Source of the DNA: Melastoma dodecandrum
Lineage: Eukaryota > Streptophyta > Magnoliopsida > Myrtales > Melastomataceae
NCBI GenBank assembly: GCA_029817715.1
Contig: JARUPY010000397.1
Span: 3,224,001-3,288,000 of the forward strand
Direction of reading: 5' to 3'
Length of the DNA stretch: 64,000 nucleotides
The notes under the pieces are model-generated. The model saw only the letters and a program-made list of their open reading frames with translations, had not been told where the DNA came from and did not search any database. The first letter of the stretch is position 1, and each line of letters begins with the position of its first letter. Positions 50,998 through 63,280 of the stretch are shown here, one piece after another. A program made the translations under genes and the position numbers.

Positions 50998-52144
50998 AGG
51001 ACGATCGAGATTCGTCCTGACTTCGCCTTCGTTGCTGGTGAGGATGTCAATGTTCCCGAGCTTGGCCATGGAGACACTGAACTGCTGGTAGAAGAAGAAC
51101 GACTCGTTCACGAATGCGGCGACGATTGGGTTAGTTGGTCCGTGTGCAGGAGCCCCATCTTCTTCTGCAAGTTGTTGTGGTAAACAGAGTCGAAGGTTCG
51201 GGGCGTGGATGCATCCAGGTATACTTTCTCGGATGCCCACCTGCACTTTCTCCTTAGGAAGTTGAGGTACCCCGGGTTGGCGGAAGGGTCGGGCTTGCTC
51301 GTGCCGTTGTAGTAGTTTATACCTTCCTGGATTGATTCGCACGTGCACCTCCCGATCGTGTGTGCCCCTGCATCGAATGGCTGACAACAAATGTTAGAAA
51401 CAGATGTCAATTGTAATGTTCGTGAAGTTGTTACCCGAGATAGAGAGTGTCCATGTTCTCGTAGCCCATGGGAACGTTCTGCGTCTCAGCGGCTACAGAT
51501 GCCCAACCATCCTTTCTCCCGTAAGGCACCATCCAGAAAGGACCACCGGCCGCCACAGTCTCATCCCTCGCTGCTGAAGTCAAGATATCCGTGCACGACG
51601 TGGCCCCGGGGCACGATTTCTTGAGGGCGGCCTTGATGTAGTCGATCAGCTCAAATCCCATCAGGGTCATGCTGGTAGCTGCCGATCTCTCGCTTCCAGT
51701 CTGATTCAAAAGGATCGAAGCATCTCAACCCTGCCAAGAAACTACCAAGCTCTAGTCATCAAACTTGGAATCGTTCCTACTCGTCTCCAGACATCTTAGG
51801 AACGTTGCGCATGCCTAATCATCTATACTCGTAACAACGAGTGGGTTAGGTGCGCCGAACGACAACGGCCGCACGTGATCATGCGACGTACCTGGACGGC
51901 GCTGTCTTGGAACTGCAGCCTCATGATGGAGGGGGGCCAAAGTGGGGTCCTGCTTAACCCATTGATTAACCTTGTGATTAACAACGGACTTGAAATTAGG
52001 ACAGCTCGTAGTAATAATCAAATGACAACCGGGCTGTCCCCAACAATCGGCTGCGACAATCCCCAGATCCAAGCACATCAACAGAACCAAACAAACCCAC
52101 GATCCCGTAACGATCTCCATCAGACATACGCCTGTGTATCCCAT
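50998..52144 (-). pseudogene. Class III peroxidase pseudogene with damaged active site
   Basis: Minus strand. The exon at about 51892-52144 encodes a signal peptide and SCPNFKSVVNHKVNQWVKQDPTLAP, then shifts frame at a C run. In the restored frame it reads SIMRLQFQDSAVQ, where the family has RLHFHDC: the distal catalytic His is Gln and the Ca-site Cys is Ser. The next exon (51435-51730) opens G-stop-DAS in place of GCDAS, then SCTDILTSAARDETVAAGGPFW. The segment before the proximal haem-ligand His is lost, so the FDAGAHTIGRC exon follows MDTLY almost directly. In the last exon a deletion/frameshift joins LLHTDQL to TNPIVAAF. SMAKLGNIDILTSNEGEVRTN ends the fold. Class III peroxidases are secreted haem enzymes; this one is dead by several independent lesions. 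Confidence 0.85.
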
Positions 52145-52483
52145 TTGAAAACAAAAAAATATGCGTTGGCCAGATACGTGAGTTCCTCTCTCACTTCCGG
52201 TCTTCTTACATGCCCGCATGTTGTTGTTTTCGGAGGTATTGGATTTGCTTGAACACCAAAACACAATGTTCCATGATACAAACGAAGAGGAAAAATCAAC
52301 TTGGGTCAGCAAGAGCGATGGAAAAGGGTTAGTTGGTTGGTCTGGGGATTGGACACACGTGCGATGTGATTTGTAAAGAAAAAAAAGAAAGATGTGTGTG
52401 ATTTGATTTTTGGTTTGGAGGAGGGAGGCAGGTTAATTGCCATCTTGTCAAAGATTCAGAGAAAACGGAAGTGCCAAATTTGA
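52145..52483. other. Peroxidase relic upstream flank
   Basis: Former promoter and leader of the peroxidase relic. Nothing else is seen before the MULE-family insertion. Confidence 0.4.
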
Positions 52484-52493
52484 GGGAAGTGAC

Positions 52494-53945
52494 GGAAGCG
52501 GCTAACGGTACTTGCACGTAACCGTTACGTTGTTTACTAAAAATGAATTTTTTTTTAAGTAAAGTTTACTAAAAATCGATGTTTTTTAGTAAAATCGTTA
52601 GTAAATTACTAAAAAACATTAGTAATCCGTTACTAATTTTTTACTGTTTGACCATTAGGAAAGTTATTAAACTAGGTTTAGTAAATCGGCCGGAAAATTT
52701 ACTAAACTTTTTAGTAACCGATTACTCAAAATAACTTTGATTTGACAGTTTTTTTTAGTAATCGTTACTAAAATTTCACTGTTCAACTTTAGTAATCGGT
52801 TACTAAAAAGTTTAGTAAATTTTTTCGCCGATTTACTAAACCTAGTTTAGTAACTTTCCGAATGGTCAAACAGTGAAAAATTAGTACCCGTTACTAATAT
52901 TTTGTTAAAAAATTAGTAATAGTAGTAATTTTCCAAGTTTCCCGTCCGGAGATTTTAGTAATGATTTACTAATTGTGTTAAAAAAATTAGTAAATTACTG
53001 TGTAACATAGTAAAGTCGTTAGTAAATTACTATTTTCTAAAAATTTTTTTCGTAATGGTTTACTACTTTTGGGAAAAAATTTCGTAACCCATTACTAATT
53101 TTTTTAGTAATTTTCTAAAATGAACAGTACATTCCGAACCTAAAACTGAACCTGTTTTCAGTGTGAAATTACCATTTTACCCATACGATAAATTACAAAA
53201 TCGTTTACGAATTTTCACTCCAAACCTAAAACCGAACCTATTTATAATTTTACAGGAGGGGTAAAATGGTAATTTCACACTGAAAACAGGTTCAGTTTTA
53301 GGTTCGGAATGTACTGTTCATTTACGAAAATTACTAAAAAAGTTTAGTAATTGATTACTGAATTTTGTTCAAAAAGTAGTAAACGATTACGAAAAAAACT
53401 AAAAAAATTAGTAATTTACTAACGACTTTACTATGTCAAACAGTAATTTACTAATTTCGCTTACAAAATTAGTAAATCATTACTAAAATCTCCGGACGGC
53501 CTACTTGGAAAATTACTAGTATTACAAATTTTATTACAAAAAATTAGTTGCCGCTACTAATTTTTCACTGTTTGACCATTCGGAAAGTTACTAAACTAGG
53601 TTTAGTAAATCGGCGAAAAAAATTACTAAACTTTTTAGTAACCGATTACTAAAGTTGAACAGTGAAATTTTAGTAACGATTACTAAAAAAACTGTCAAAT
53701 CACCGTTATTTTTAGTAATCGGTTACTAAAAAGTTTAGTAAATTTTTTCGCAGATTTACTAAACCTAGTTTAGTAACTTTCCGAATGGTCAAACAGTGAA
53801 AAATTAGTAACGGATTACTAATTTTTTTTAGTAATTTACTAATCATTTTACTTAAAAAAGTCGATTTTTAGTAAACTTTACTAAAATTTTGGTCGAATTT
53901 AGTAAAGCATGTAACGGTTACGTGCACGTACCGTTAGCCGCTTCC
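52494..53945. mobile_element. 1.45 kb non-autonomous MULE, nested palindrome
   Basis: The ends read ggaagcggctaacggtac on the left and, reverse-complemented, the same on the right. They are flanked by a perfect non-repetitive 10 bp target duplication, gggaagtgac, at 52484-52493 and 53946-53955. Almost the whole element is one inverted repeat: arms of about 0.7 kb flank a short centre near 53190-53245, and both arms contain ccgaacctaaaac(t)gaacctgtttt(c)agtgtgaaattaccattttaccc. Arms consist of TTAGTAA/TTACTAA arrays as in the 7 kb element. Each arm also holds its own inverted repeat (about 52618-52898 and 53541-53825). There is no coding capacity. The shared ends and array type make it a relative of the element at 2390-9422. 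Confidence 0.92.
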
Positions 53946-53955
53946 GGGAAGTGAC

Positions 53956-55195
53956 TTCCCCCACGAGTGGATGACATTAACGTTCTTTTTCTTTCTGATT
54001 TTCACTTGTTCTTGGACACACGTGAGTCTCTCACCCCTCGTCTGTCTGTCCTAATCTCCTTTTTCGTGCCAAATCCCACAAAAGACGAGGACCCCCTCCA
54101 ATAAAGAGGAAAAAAGAGGATTAGTGGGTGATAATCACGGTTTTGAAGATGGGGGGGTAGGGGTTTGATTTAATCAATTGGGTCGCATCACAATCATCAC
54201 GCATTCCTTTCAAATGAATGCCATGAACCTAATGGACTCCACGTCCCTATCCAAATATATACCCACCCCCCATCTCCTTTTCTATAGATAATTGAAATTT
54301 TAACAATCATGCCACTAACCTTTTGTTTACTTTATCGGCTTTATATTACAAACATTACAACCCAACCCACCTTCTCCTATCGGTTTCCTGTCCTTGATTT
54401 CGGGATTTTTTTCTGTGTGGCCCGGACATTTTCGAAGTCGGCAGAAACAGACAGGGGGATGCGCAGGAAGGGACAAGGACAAGGACAAGGAAAACCAAGG
54501 TTGGTTTGTCCGACTCGTTATTGCTCTCGAACAGTGACGGGAGTTTTGGGTCATGGGTGGTGGGGTCTGGGACGACCCTCCAAGAAAAGGAGTGTCCGTT
54601 CTGCATGTTGGTTGGTCCGTCTCCATCCAACCAAATCTATGTAAATATATACATAAATACATACATACATCACATGATATAGATGTTGTTCTCCTTCAGG
54701 TGCGGTGGCTTGCGCCGATCTGACCTCTCCGTGTGTACCTAGGAGCTGAACCCAACAGCAGTGCTTTACCTTAAGGATGTGGTATATTAGGAAAGAAAGC
54801 ACCCTAAACATATCATGTTCACAACCTGGTGTTTGTAGTGAGGCCATTATAAACAAGCCAACCAAACAAAGGCGTCCGTTGAAATGGGATGTTCATTCAT
54901 TCCTTTCACTGGAGAAAGAAAGACCCACGCAGCAGCAGGATTGGATCTTAGGACGGGCCTAAGATGACACGTAGAGACCTGGCAGTGATTACGGAGACAA
55001 GAGGCCCCAAGTCGAGCATTGGTAACAAGGCCTAAGCAGGAACCATACATAATCTATCCACAAGGTAAATCCTATCATCGAGTCGAATTCTACTACTCTT
55101 CAAACGCTACGGTACGGTGCCGAGACTCATCACGTCAGAACACTAATCAGCCCGATCTAGCGAGACGGCAACATTATCAATGGCAAGACATGGTG
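53956..55195. other. Intergenic, no feature seen
   Basis: Mixed-composition DNA. 54468-54491 carries a short (ggacaa)n run. Open frames near 54309-54662 on both strands lack recognisable motifs. The last ~200 bases are the probable SFT2 3' untranslated region (minus strand). Confidence 0.4.
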
Positions 55196-56509
55196 TTATC
55201 GACCGAAACATCCCATAATCGTGGAGGTCATTGAAGATGTCAGGAATTTCAGCCCTGTTGATCCGCCCGGGAAGTATGAGATGACATAGTACACCAGCGC
55301 AAGCACCTATAGAAATACGGATGTGAATAGCAATTGCAATGTCAACCCAGAACGAAGCTGAGGTTTGGCGTAATGAGAGTGATGGGCCAATAGATGTGAT
55401 TGGTACCTGGATGATGGAAAACAGCACCGAGAAAATATAACTGTGAAGCACCATGGAGACATATATAGTACCCACCATGCTTCCCAAACATATTGCCGTG
55501 AATGGTAGTCTCTGTACAGGCAGAGGGGAAAATGAGAAAGCAGTAAAAGGGATTCAGATAGGTAAAACCAGATATAGTGGCAAATTTTACTACCTCTGTC
55601 GATGTCATGTGAACGAGTTGATTCTTTGGGCCCTTAAGAGAAAAAAAGGACCCGATAATGAAGCAGCTCCCGAGCGTGAAGCATATGGCGAACTTCTGGG
55701 GCATCAATACCATGACAGGGAGGAACATGGTGAATGCAATTATAATGAAGAAGATCCCACTTGCCAGCAGCAAACCAAAGTACATAAGAGATTTTCCCGA
55801 AGGAATGCCGCTGGTAGCGGACTGGAGGCTACCAGGCAAATCTCTCACCCCTTTTGTAACCCTGGAACAGTACAAATATATTCTAATCTTACTGCAAATA
55901 AAGCAGAGGTCACAGAGATCGTAGTTCAAATACCCTGGATTCAGGACATATACTGTAGTTGCTGACCGAGAAGTTACATAGAGATGCTAATTTCTGTAGT
56001 TCTCATCCATCCATAAACAACATCAAATCACCACCATAAACTTCCATCACACTACCAGTAAATAGGATATCAACAACAGCAGGGGTTTCAAAACAATCCA
56101 TAACCAGAAGTTCCGACAATTGGACATTCCTACGACTGAGTGCCACCTTCATGGGTCCTTTGATCCATCTAGATCGTTTCAATCATTTCAGTTCCCCATT
56201 CACGTAAATTAAAGTCAATCCAATAGATCTTCATCGCTCAACCATCACCGAAACCTTAGGAAACCCTAGCCATCATCGGGGGAGGAGGGAACAAGGAAAA
56301 CCTTACACGTTGAAGGTCCCGGAAACGGAGTCGTTAGCGGACCTAACGGCGGACTCGATGTCGAACCCTATGTTGAATGCCGAGCCTCCGCCGGCGGCAT
56401 CGGATTCCTGCGACGCCGCGTAGGAGTTCCAATCGGATAGAAGGGAGGACGACGGCTTCTGCAGTTCGTCGGGCGAGGCCGAGAACCAGGACTGCGCCAT
56501 CTTCTGCAT
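55196..56509 (-). CDS. SFT2: SFT2-like vesicle transport protein
   Basis: Four exons: 56307-56509, 55594-55861, 55407-55511 and 55196-55306. Phases fit, giving 228 residues, the normal plant length. A soluble N-terminus (MQKMAQSWFSASPDELQKPS ... FDIESAVRSANDSVSGTFNVV) is followed by KGVRDLPG and four membrane helices: MYFGLLLASGIFFIIIAFTM; the ICFTLGSCFIIGSFF region; SMVGTIYVSMVLHSYIFSVL; and VLALVYYVISYFPGG. The C-terminus is MGCFGR. The Got1/Sft2 family works in vesicle fusion at the Golgi. The open frame in the third exon runs on into the intron as a different sequence, so the spliced form is the correct reading. Confidence 0.92.
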
Positions 56510-56868
56510 CCTCTTGCGGCTTCGACCAATCTGCTGCTACCCGTTGCGTCGTCGGCGAGAAGACTACGCCACCAAAGGGAAAGTTTTTGAGCGTTAGGGG
56601 GATTTGGGTTTGTGAACCGACTGGGAGGCTTAATTCCTAAGCAGAGAAGCCCCGGTCTTTAACAAGAAAGTGGGCCCCATTCAAACTATACACCCGATAA
56701 TTAATTGCTTCACTCACAATTCTGAGCTTTCCACCAAAGGCCAGTTCATTAGAAGAAACATCAAACAATTTTCATGTGCAGAGAGGATTTCTGTTGAGCT
56801 AAAAGAAAGACGTCCCAAGTCTCCCTCTTTCCGTAGCCAAAACCGGCATCACGTCCTAACTGTTCAGA
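56510..56868. other. Short gap between SFT2 and FKBP
   Basis: Upstream region of SFT2 (its leader reads leftward from here) and 3' untranslated region of the FKBP gene. The two genes run head-to-tail on the minus strand only 360 bases apart. No other feature. Confidence 0.5.
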
Positions 56869-59707
56869 TCAGAGTACTTTCAACAGCTGCACCTCAAAGA
56901 TCAACGGCTCCTTCACGTGCGACAACAGGCTTCGTCTCGGTCCAAACTGAGACATATTTTACCACCCGTTAAGGTAATGATATAGTAAGAATGCAGGAAG
57001 AGGGTAAGTGGCAATTATAGCACCTCATCGGGAATAGGCTGTAAGTTTTCATCCACGTATCCGGCGGAGGGAGGTATCAAAGCCCTTCTCTTGCCTAGAA
57101 ATAGGTATCGGAGATTTTTCAATATGAACGTGGAATCAAACAGGCCATGGTTGAGCTTGGGCATGCTATCAGAATGTCACAGTCAGGAGATTACCTCCAA
57201 CTCGCATGCCTAGCAAGACCTCTTTTAGGCCTCTAATTATCTGCAGTGAAGAAAAAAGGTTAGGATCTTGTACTTGCCAAGAAATTAAAATGAAAAAGGA
57301 CCATTAGCTCCAAATGAATGTCAAAGAGCAGATAATTCAACCAAAATAAATCAAAAGCGACCATTCTGAATGAACTAAACTTGAAATGAGAAAATGAGGC
57401 TATACTACATAACATGTGTTGGAAACAAAAACTGTGCTTACAAGAGACTCATCCAAGGGAAGAGTGACAGGCGTGCTCTCTCCACTGAACTGATCTACCG
57501 TGCTGCATATGCATTCAATCAGGCCATAAAAAAGAAGGAGCACATGCATCGGTAGGCAAAGATATGAGAAATACAAGCCCACAGTGAAGGCTACAATGAG
57601 GGGCGACCTAAGTAGAGTGTATCCAAGACATGACATACATTACAAATGTATATTACCTATGAACAAAGTATCCATTCGAGCGTCGGCATACATAATTAAG
57701 CTGGACAAGGTCTCCCTCATGTGCCTCTGCTCCCTTTCCCTCAACAATATCTGTAGGAAGAAGAACAAATTGGAATCTCTATTGTAGGTATTAATCACAA
57801 ACCCGGTTGAATCAACTGATTAGCTCTCTCTGACTTGCAACCTCTTGCTCACTGAATGAACAGAGCTTAATTTGACCAATACCTTATTCAACATTTCAAC
57901 CAAGCATCCTGCAGATTTGTCTTATAAAACCCTACCACTAAATATTATCTGTCAATGTAATCTCTACAGCATGCACATATTACTTTTCTCAATCAGGATA
58001 CCGGCAGAGAACTCTGATCTCCAAAGGACACCATATAAAGCCACATACCTTGTATCCTCACCCCATCAGCGAGCTTCACTGTCCTGAAGACTTCAAAAGC
58101 ATGTGAAATTTTGCTTAGATATGCCCACCAGGCAACTCCAGAAAACAAAACGCCCAAGAGAGAAAACAGAACAATGCTGGAAAATTTACCTAATTACTTC
58201 TGGTTCCCTCATATCGAACATCGGGGGGAGAGCAAGACCAGGAAAAATGCAGGCTATGGAGGGGATTAACCCAGGGAATCCGACCAGCAGCCTCCGAGAT
58301 ACTTTCCCGAGAAATAATGGCATCTCTTTTCTGAAGTGAGCCTCGGCCTTCGCTACCACAGATTGCTCATATCTTGGGCTGCTGCTTCTGAGAAAAAATG
58401 ACGCACATTGATTCAGGAAGTATGACATCTCATGGGAGAAAACTCTGAGAATTGCGCCCTAATACTGCTGTCTGGACAGACATTTGAAGGAAGCATCCAA
58501 CATTACATGGCGGTCCCATCAAAATGCATAATAATAGCAACCTTATAGCTACAGCTCTAATTTCAATCGTAAATCACCCTAATTTCTCATCCGGTAGTAC
58601 TCTGGGCAAATCACAAGCTGGCCAGACCAGAAATCCTCTCAGGAGCGAACGCTATCCAACCTAATAGTAGCCGACATAATTGATTATGCCTATTGACGAG
58701 AAAACCCAAAGAATCCACAAGCTTTGCCCCCGACATGCCAACTACGCCTAAAGGCACTTCTGGAACAGCAGGGGTACGGGTAACCCAAGTTTTGTAAGGC
58801 ACTTCTGGGATCTTTACCACCAACACAAACCAAGCCTGGCACTTATACTGGAAACCAGAGCTTCTGGAGAGGGAGCAGCTAACAAAACTAGAAGATTTCC
58901 ATACGACTGGTCCATCTGCTCTAATCCACATGGATTTAGGGGAGGAATCTGGATGCTCTAGAACATGGAAGCTCACAATAGACAGCCACTGACAATCAGA
59001 TGGGAACCTAATCCCGATATGCCCTCCATCCTGAACACAGATGCAGCTGCTAAGGAAGGCGACCTAAATGTAGGTCTAGAAGGAGTAATTAGAGACCAAA
59101 AAGGAACCTGGATTAGAGGTTTCTCTGTCAGAAAACCAAACACAAACTGCCTAATAGCCGAAGCTCAGGCTCTTGGAAGGAATCCAACTAGCTCAAGATT
59201 TAGGAATCAAGCACCTAGCGATACAAACAGATGCATCCACCCTAGTAAACTATCTAAATGGTTCCCAGCAGCCAACCAATTTCATAACCCCTCTCATGGC
59301 TGAATGCAGGTCGCTATTGTGTGAGCTCGAGGAGACTACAATATCGCACTGAGGGCGATATTGCTTATCCATCGGATGACTCATAGCACTTTTGCTTATC
59401 CTCCGAATTTCATTTTGAATTTGTTGCATGTGGACATTCCATGCAACACTAGATCTGTAACCTAAAACCCTGGACGACTAATTAATGATATCTATTCTTC
59501 GCTACAAAAAAAATTAAAGAAAAAAACTACACCTAAAGACCGCGAATCTCTAGAAGAATAAGGGCAAATCGACTATACACCATACCGACGAGAACGAGAT
59601 GGGATGCAGCAGACGCGAGGACTCGTCTTTTTTTACGCCAGCCATTTTACGGTCGTCGGCAACGGCGAGGCGGATGCGGAGGCGGAGAGGGCGCCGGGGG
59701 TGCTCAT
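56869..59707 (-). CDS. FKBP16-1: Thylakoid-lumen FKBP-type peptidyl-prolyl isomerase (FKBP16-1-like)
   Basis: Eight exons with fitting phases: 59637-59707, 58190-58330, 58049-58083, 57657-57750, 57442-57502, 57196-57241, 57024-57094 and 56869-56946. They give 198 residues. The N-terminus MSTPGALSASASASPLPTT is a plastid transit peptide. Next comes VSRRLLVGFPGLIPSIACIFPGLALPP, with a twin Arg before a hydrophobic core, a typical lumen-targeting (Tat) signal. The FKBP fold shows GDLVQLNYVCRRSNGYFVHS, VTLPLDESLIIRGLKEVLLG, KRRALIPPSAGY and GPRRSLLSHVKEPLIFEVQL. Lumenal FKBPs assist assembly and redox control of photosynthetic complexes. Exon 1 is the least certain: I chose the donor at 59635-59636 because only it restores phase. 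Intron 1 holds a LINE relic. Confidence 0.82.
58965..59340 (+). mobile_element. LINE RNase H relic inside FKBP intron 1
   Basis: Plus strand, antisense to the host gene. The frame contains LNTDAAAKEGDLNVGLEGVIRD...GTWIRGFSV...TNCLIAEAQAL, then after a one-base shift EGIQLAQDLGIKHLAIQTDAS and LVNYLNGSQQPTNFITPLMAEC, the RVT_3/RNase H domain found at the 3' end of plant non-LTR retrotransposons (DTDA, E and TDA active-site positions). A stop follows (SH-stop near 59310). An A-rich stretch at 59504-59530 could be a decayed tail. Upstream LINE sequence may extend to about 58610. Confidence 0.75.
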
Positions 59708-60111
59708 TCTGGCGCGCTGGCTCAATCCGTTTCCTGGATCACGATATGGTGTGACGTGGGCGAGGCTGGGAAGCCGTAGTTAACCGTCATATAGGTCAGA
59801 GGAGCGAAAGGACGAAAAAGCCCCTCTGAGAAATCTGGTCAAGTCCAACGGAGGAAACACCATCCATCCGTCCACGTGTACATCATCCAACGGGTACTCA
59901 ACTCGGCCAAAGGGCCCCACGTCATATATGAGAAGAAAAAGAAAGGAAGTCTCGGAAGGATCTAGAAACCCTAACATCCCCCACTATATACTCCTCCTTC
60001 CCATTTCCCTGCCCGGAACGCTCCCCTCTTCTGTGACTGATTCGTGCTCTCTTCGCCGATCGATCCCGGCTGTTTCCTCTGTCCGTCGTAGATCGCCGAG
60101 GTGTTTCAGCG
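59708..60111 (+). promoter_or_regulatory. HSP90 promoter: heat-shock element and TATA box
   Basis: This is the divergent interval between FKBP (minus) and HSP90 (plus). A run of GAA/TCT modules at 59945-59969 (ggaagtctcggaaggatctagaaac) has GAA spaced about ten bases apart with TCT between, an imperfect heat-shock element. A TATA box, ctatata, follows at 59984-59990. The ATG is at 60112, so the leader would be about 90 bases. Confidence 0.6.
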
Positions 60112-62628
60112 ATGGCAGATACCGAGACGTTTGCCTTCCAGGCGGAGATCAACCAGCTCCTCAGCCTCATCATCAACACCTTCTACAGCAACAAGGAGAT
60201 CTTCCTTCGCGAGCTCATCAGCAACTCCTCCGACGTGAGAATCTCGCGCTTCGCTTTTCTCTTCATTTCTCCGGCATATGTTTGTTTAGTCCTTTTTTTT
60301 TTTTGTTTATGAGATTCGTTGCGTGCTTCTCTCCTTTCTGACCGCTGAGCGGGATCTAGGGAGTGAAACCGTGTTTTGAGACCGGCGTTCTGGTTTAATG
60401 GAGCCTAGCGTGTAGGATAGGCTAGTTGTTTAGTTATTGGATGGAAATAAATTAAGGCTTCTGTTTCCTTAGTGATGCTTGTTATGGTGGCTCGGTATTG
60501 TGGCGTGGATTCTGATCTACCAGCCATTGTTGTGTCTCACGGGTGAATGTTGCCATGTGCAGGCCCTTGATAAAATCAGATTCGAGAGTCTCACGGATAA
60601 GAGCAAGCTCGATGCTCAGCCGGAGCTTTTCATCCACATTATCCCTGACAAGGCCAACAACACACTTTCTATCATCGACAGTGGCATTGGAATGACTAAA
60701 GCTGGTTAGTTGACGATTGCAGTTCAGTTTCTGCATGTTATTCCTGTTCGTTATCTGGTTATACGTATCTGACTAACAATGCGGTGCTTTCAGATTTGGT
60801 GAACAATTTGGGTACAATTGCTCGATCTGGAACCAAGGAGTTCATGGAGGCCCTTGCTGCTGGTGCTGATGTCAGCATGATTGGGCAGTTCGGTGTCGGG
60901 TTCTATTCTGCTTATCTTGTTGCCGAGAAGGTCATTGTCACCAGTAAGCACAATGATGATGAACAGTATGTCTGGGAGTCCCAAGCTGGTGGATCCTTCA
61001 CCGTTACTAGGGACACTTCTGGGGAGACTCTCGGAAGAGGAACCAAGATCACCCTCTTCCTTAAAGAGGACCAGCTTGAGTACCTTGAGGAGCGCCGTTT
61101 GAAGGACCTTATCAAGAAGCACTCTGAGTTCATCAGCTACCCCATTTCCCTGTGGATTGAGAAGACCACTGAAAAAGAGATTTCTGATGATGAGGATGAG
61201 GAGGACAAGAAGGATGAGGAAGGAAAGGTTGAGGAGGTCGATGAGGAGAAAGAGAAAGAGGAGAAAAAGAAGAAGAAGATAAAGGAAGTGTCTCATGAAT
61301 GGTCTCTGGTCAACAAGCAGAAGCCTATCTGGATGAGGAAGCCTGAGGAGATTACCAAGGAAGAGTATGCCGCATTCTACAAGAGCTTGACCAATGACTG
61401 GGAGGAGCATTTGGCTGTGAAGCACTTCTCGGTTGAAGGGCAGCTCGAGTTCAAGGCTATCCTTTTCGTCCCGAAGAGGGCTCCTTTTGACCTCTTCGAT
61501 ACCAGGAAGAAGCCCAACAACATTAAGCTCTATGTCCGTCGTGTTTTCATCATGGACAACTGCGAGGAGTTGATTCCCGAGTACTTAAGCTTTGTAAAGG
61601 GCATTGTGGATTCAGAGGATCTGCCCCTGAACATCTCCCGGGAAATGCTCCAGCAGAACAAGATCCTGAAGGTCATTCGTAAGAACCTTGTCAAGAAGTG
61701 CATTGAGCTCTTCTTCGAGATAGCGGAGAACAAGGAGGACTATAACAAGTTCTACGAGGCTTTCTCTAAGAACCTGAAGCTTGGAATTCACGAGGACTCT
61801 CAGAACAAGAACAAGATTGCCGAGTTGCTGAGGTACCACTCGACTAAGAGTGGTGATGAGATGACAAGCCTGAAGGATTATGTGACCAGGATGAAGGAAG
61901 GCCAGAGTGACATCTATTACATAACTGGCGAGAGCAAGAAGGCGGTGGAGAACTCCCCATTCCTGGAGAAGCTGAAGAAGAAGGGGTACGAGGTGCTGTA
62001 CATGGTGGATGCCATCGACGAGTATGCTGTTGGTCAGCTCAAGGAGTTTGAGGGCAAGAAGCTTGTCTCTGCAACCAAGGAGGGCCTGAAGCTTGACGAG
62101 AGCGAGGACGAGAAGAAGAAGAAGGAAGAGCTGAAGGAGAAATTCGAGGGGCTCTGCAAGGTCATCAAGGATGTGCTGGGCGACAAGGTCGAGAAGGTTG
62201 TGGTCTCGGACCGCGTGGTTGATTCCCCCTGCTGTTTGGTGACCGGGGAGTACGGGTGGACAGCCAACATGGAGAGGATCATGAAGGCTCAGGCGCTGAG
62301 GGACAGCAGCATGGCTGGGTACATGTCCAGCAAGAAGACCATGGAGATCAACCCAGAGAACCCCATCATGGAGGAGCTGAGGAAGAGGGCCGACTCTGAC
62401 AAGAATGACAAGTCGGTCAAGGACCTCGTCCTGCTGCTGTTCGAGACAGCCCTGCTCACCTCTGGGTTCAGCCTTGACGACCCCAACACCTTTGGGAACA
62501 GGATCCACAGGATGCTCAAGCTGGGGCTGAGCATCGACGAGGAGGCTGGTGAGGAAGATGCCGACATGCCTCCATTGGAGGACGTGGATGCCGATGCTGA
62601 GGGCAGCAAGATGGAGGAGGTTGATTAA
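60112..62628 (+). CDS. HSP90: Cytosolic heat shock protein 90
   Basis: Three exons (60112-60234, 60563-60704 and 60794-62628) give 699 residues. The N-terminal GHKL ATPase domain shows [35 protein letters not shown] and [16 protein letters not shown] charged linker of Asp/Glu/Lys runs at about residues 218-250. The middle domain contains the [16 protein letters not shown] segment, and the C-terminal dimer domain ends in MEEVD, the TPR co-chaperone docking signal that marks the cytosolic form. It matures kinases, receptors and NLR proteins. Intron positions match those of Arabidopsis cytosolic HSP90-2/3/4 as I recall. GC-rich codon choice towards the 3' end. Fully intact. Confidence 0.96.
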
Positions 62629-63280
62629 ATTATTTCAGTGTCCTAAGGAGGGTCCTTCCTTTACTGGCAATACGGCCGGATTCTTCGTTTTTCTTTTCTT
62701 TCTAAATTCTGCATATTTCCTCGTTAAGTAGAAACCTTTGGACGATGTTTCTATTTGAATTTGGCTGTAGACGTTTTGATGTTGTCTTTCATGTTTATTA
62801 TCTTCCCATCATCAAACGGATACCCATCTAATGAGATTGAAAGAGGAATGTTTCATATTATGGAATGTTTTATGAAGTTTCTTGAGGCTGATTTGGGACT
62901 TTTTTTCTCCTGAGATGTTTGGGTTAGGTGTGTGGGGGGTGGTTCACGTTCCAATTCAATTAACCCAAACATAACATGGATCCATCCAGTCAATTGCGCT
63001 AGAAGGGGAAATAGTCTCTCGAAGATCTTACTTGCGCAATCAATCATATAATTCCGGCAGGCAAACGCAAACAGACACAAACAGGCCAAGCTCGTCTTTT
63101 AAGTCCAAACCCCCCCCCCCCCCTCCCAACCAAACTTGCTCAAACCCTTTCGATATTTGGTATTCAGAAAACTTAAAATTACTAGGCGCATGATAATGCC
63201 GTTTTCTGACCGACTTAATCTCCAAAAAGAGGAGAAAAAAATCCCAGAATCCATTCCAATCTCCTTGTAACGCACTCAGC
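62629..63280. other. HSP90 3' region and CBL 3' flank
   Basis: HSP90 and the CBL gene converge here. No gene. A C14 run occurs at about 63110-63123. Confidence 0.5.

Noticed and set aside
54309..54662. 111-codon frames on both strands
   Set aside because: Mirror-image frames in one GC-balanced stretch, with no motif and no splice or promoter support.
60790..62609. Long minus-strand frames (up to 298 codons) opposite HSP90
   Set aside because: Antisense shadows of a highly biased coding sequence, Leu/Ser-rich and without start or splice context.
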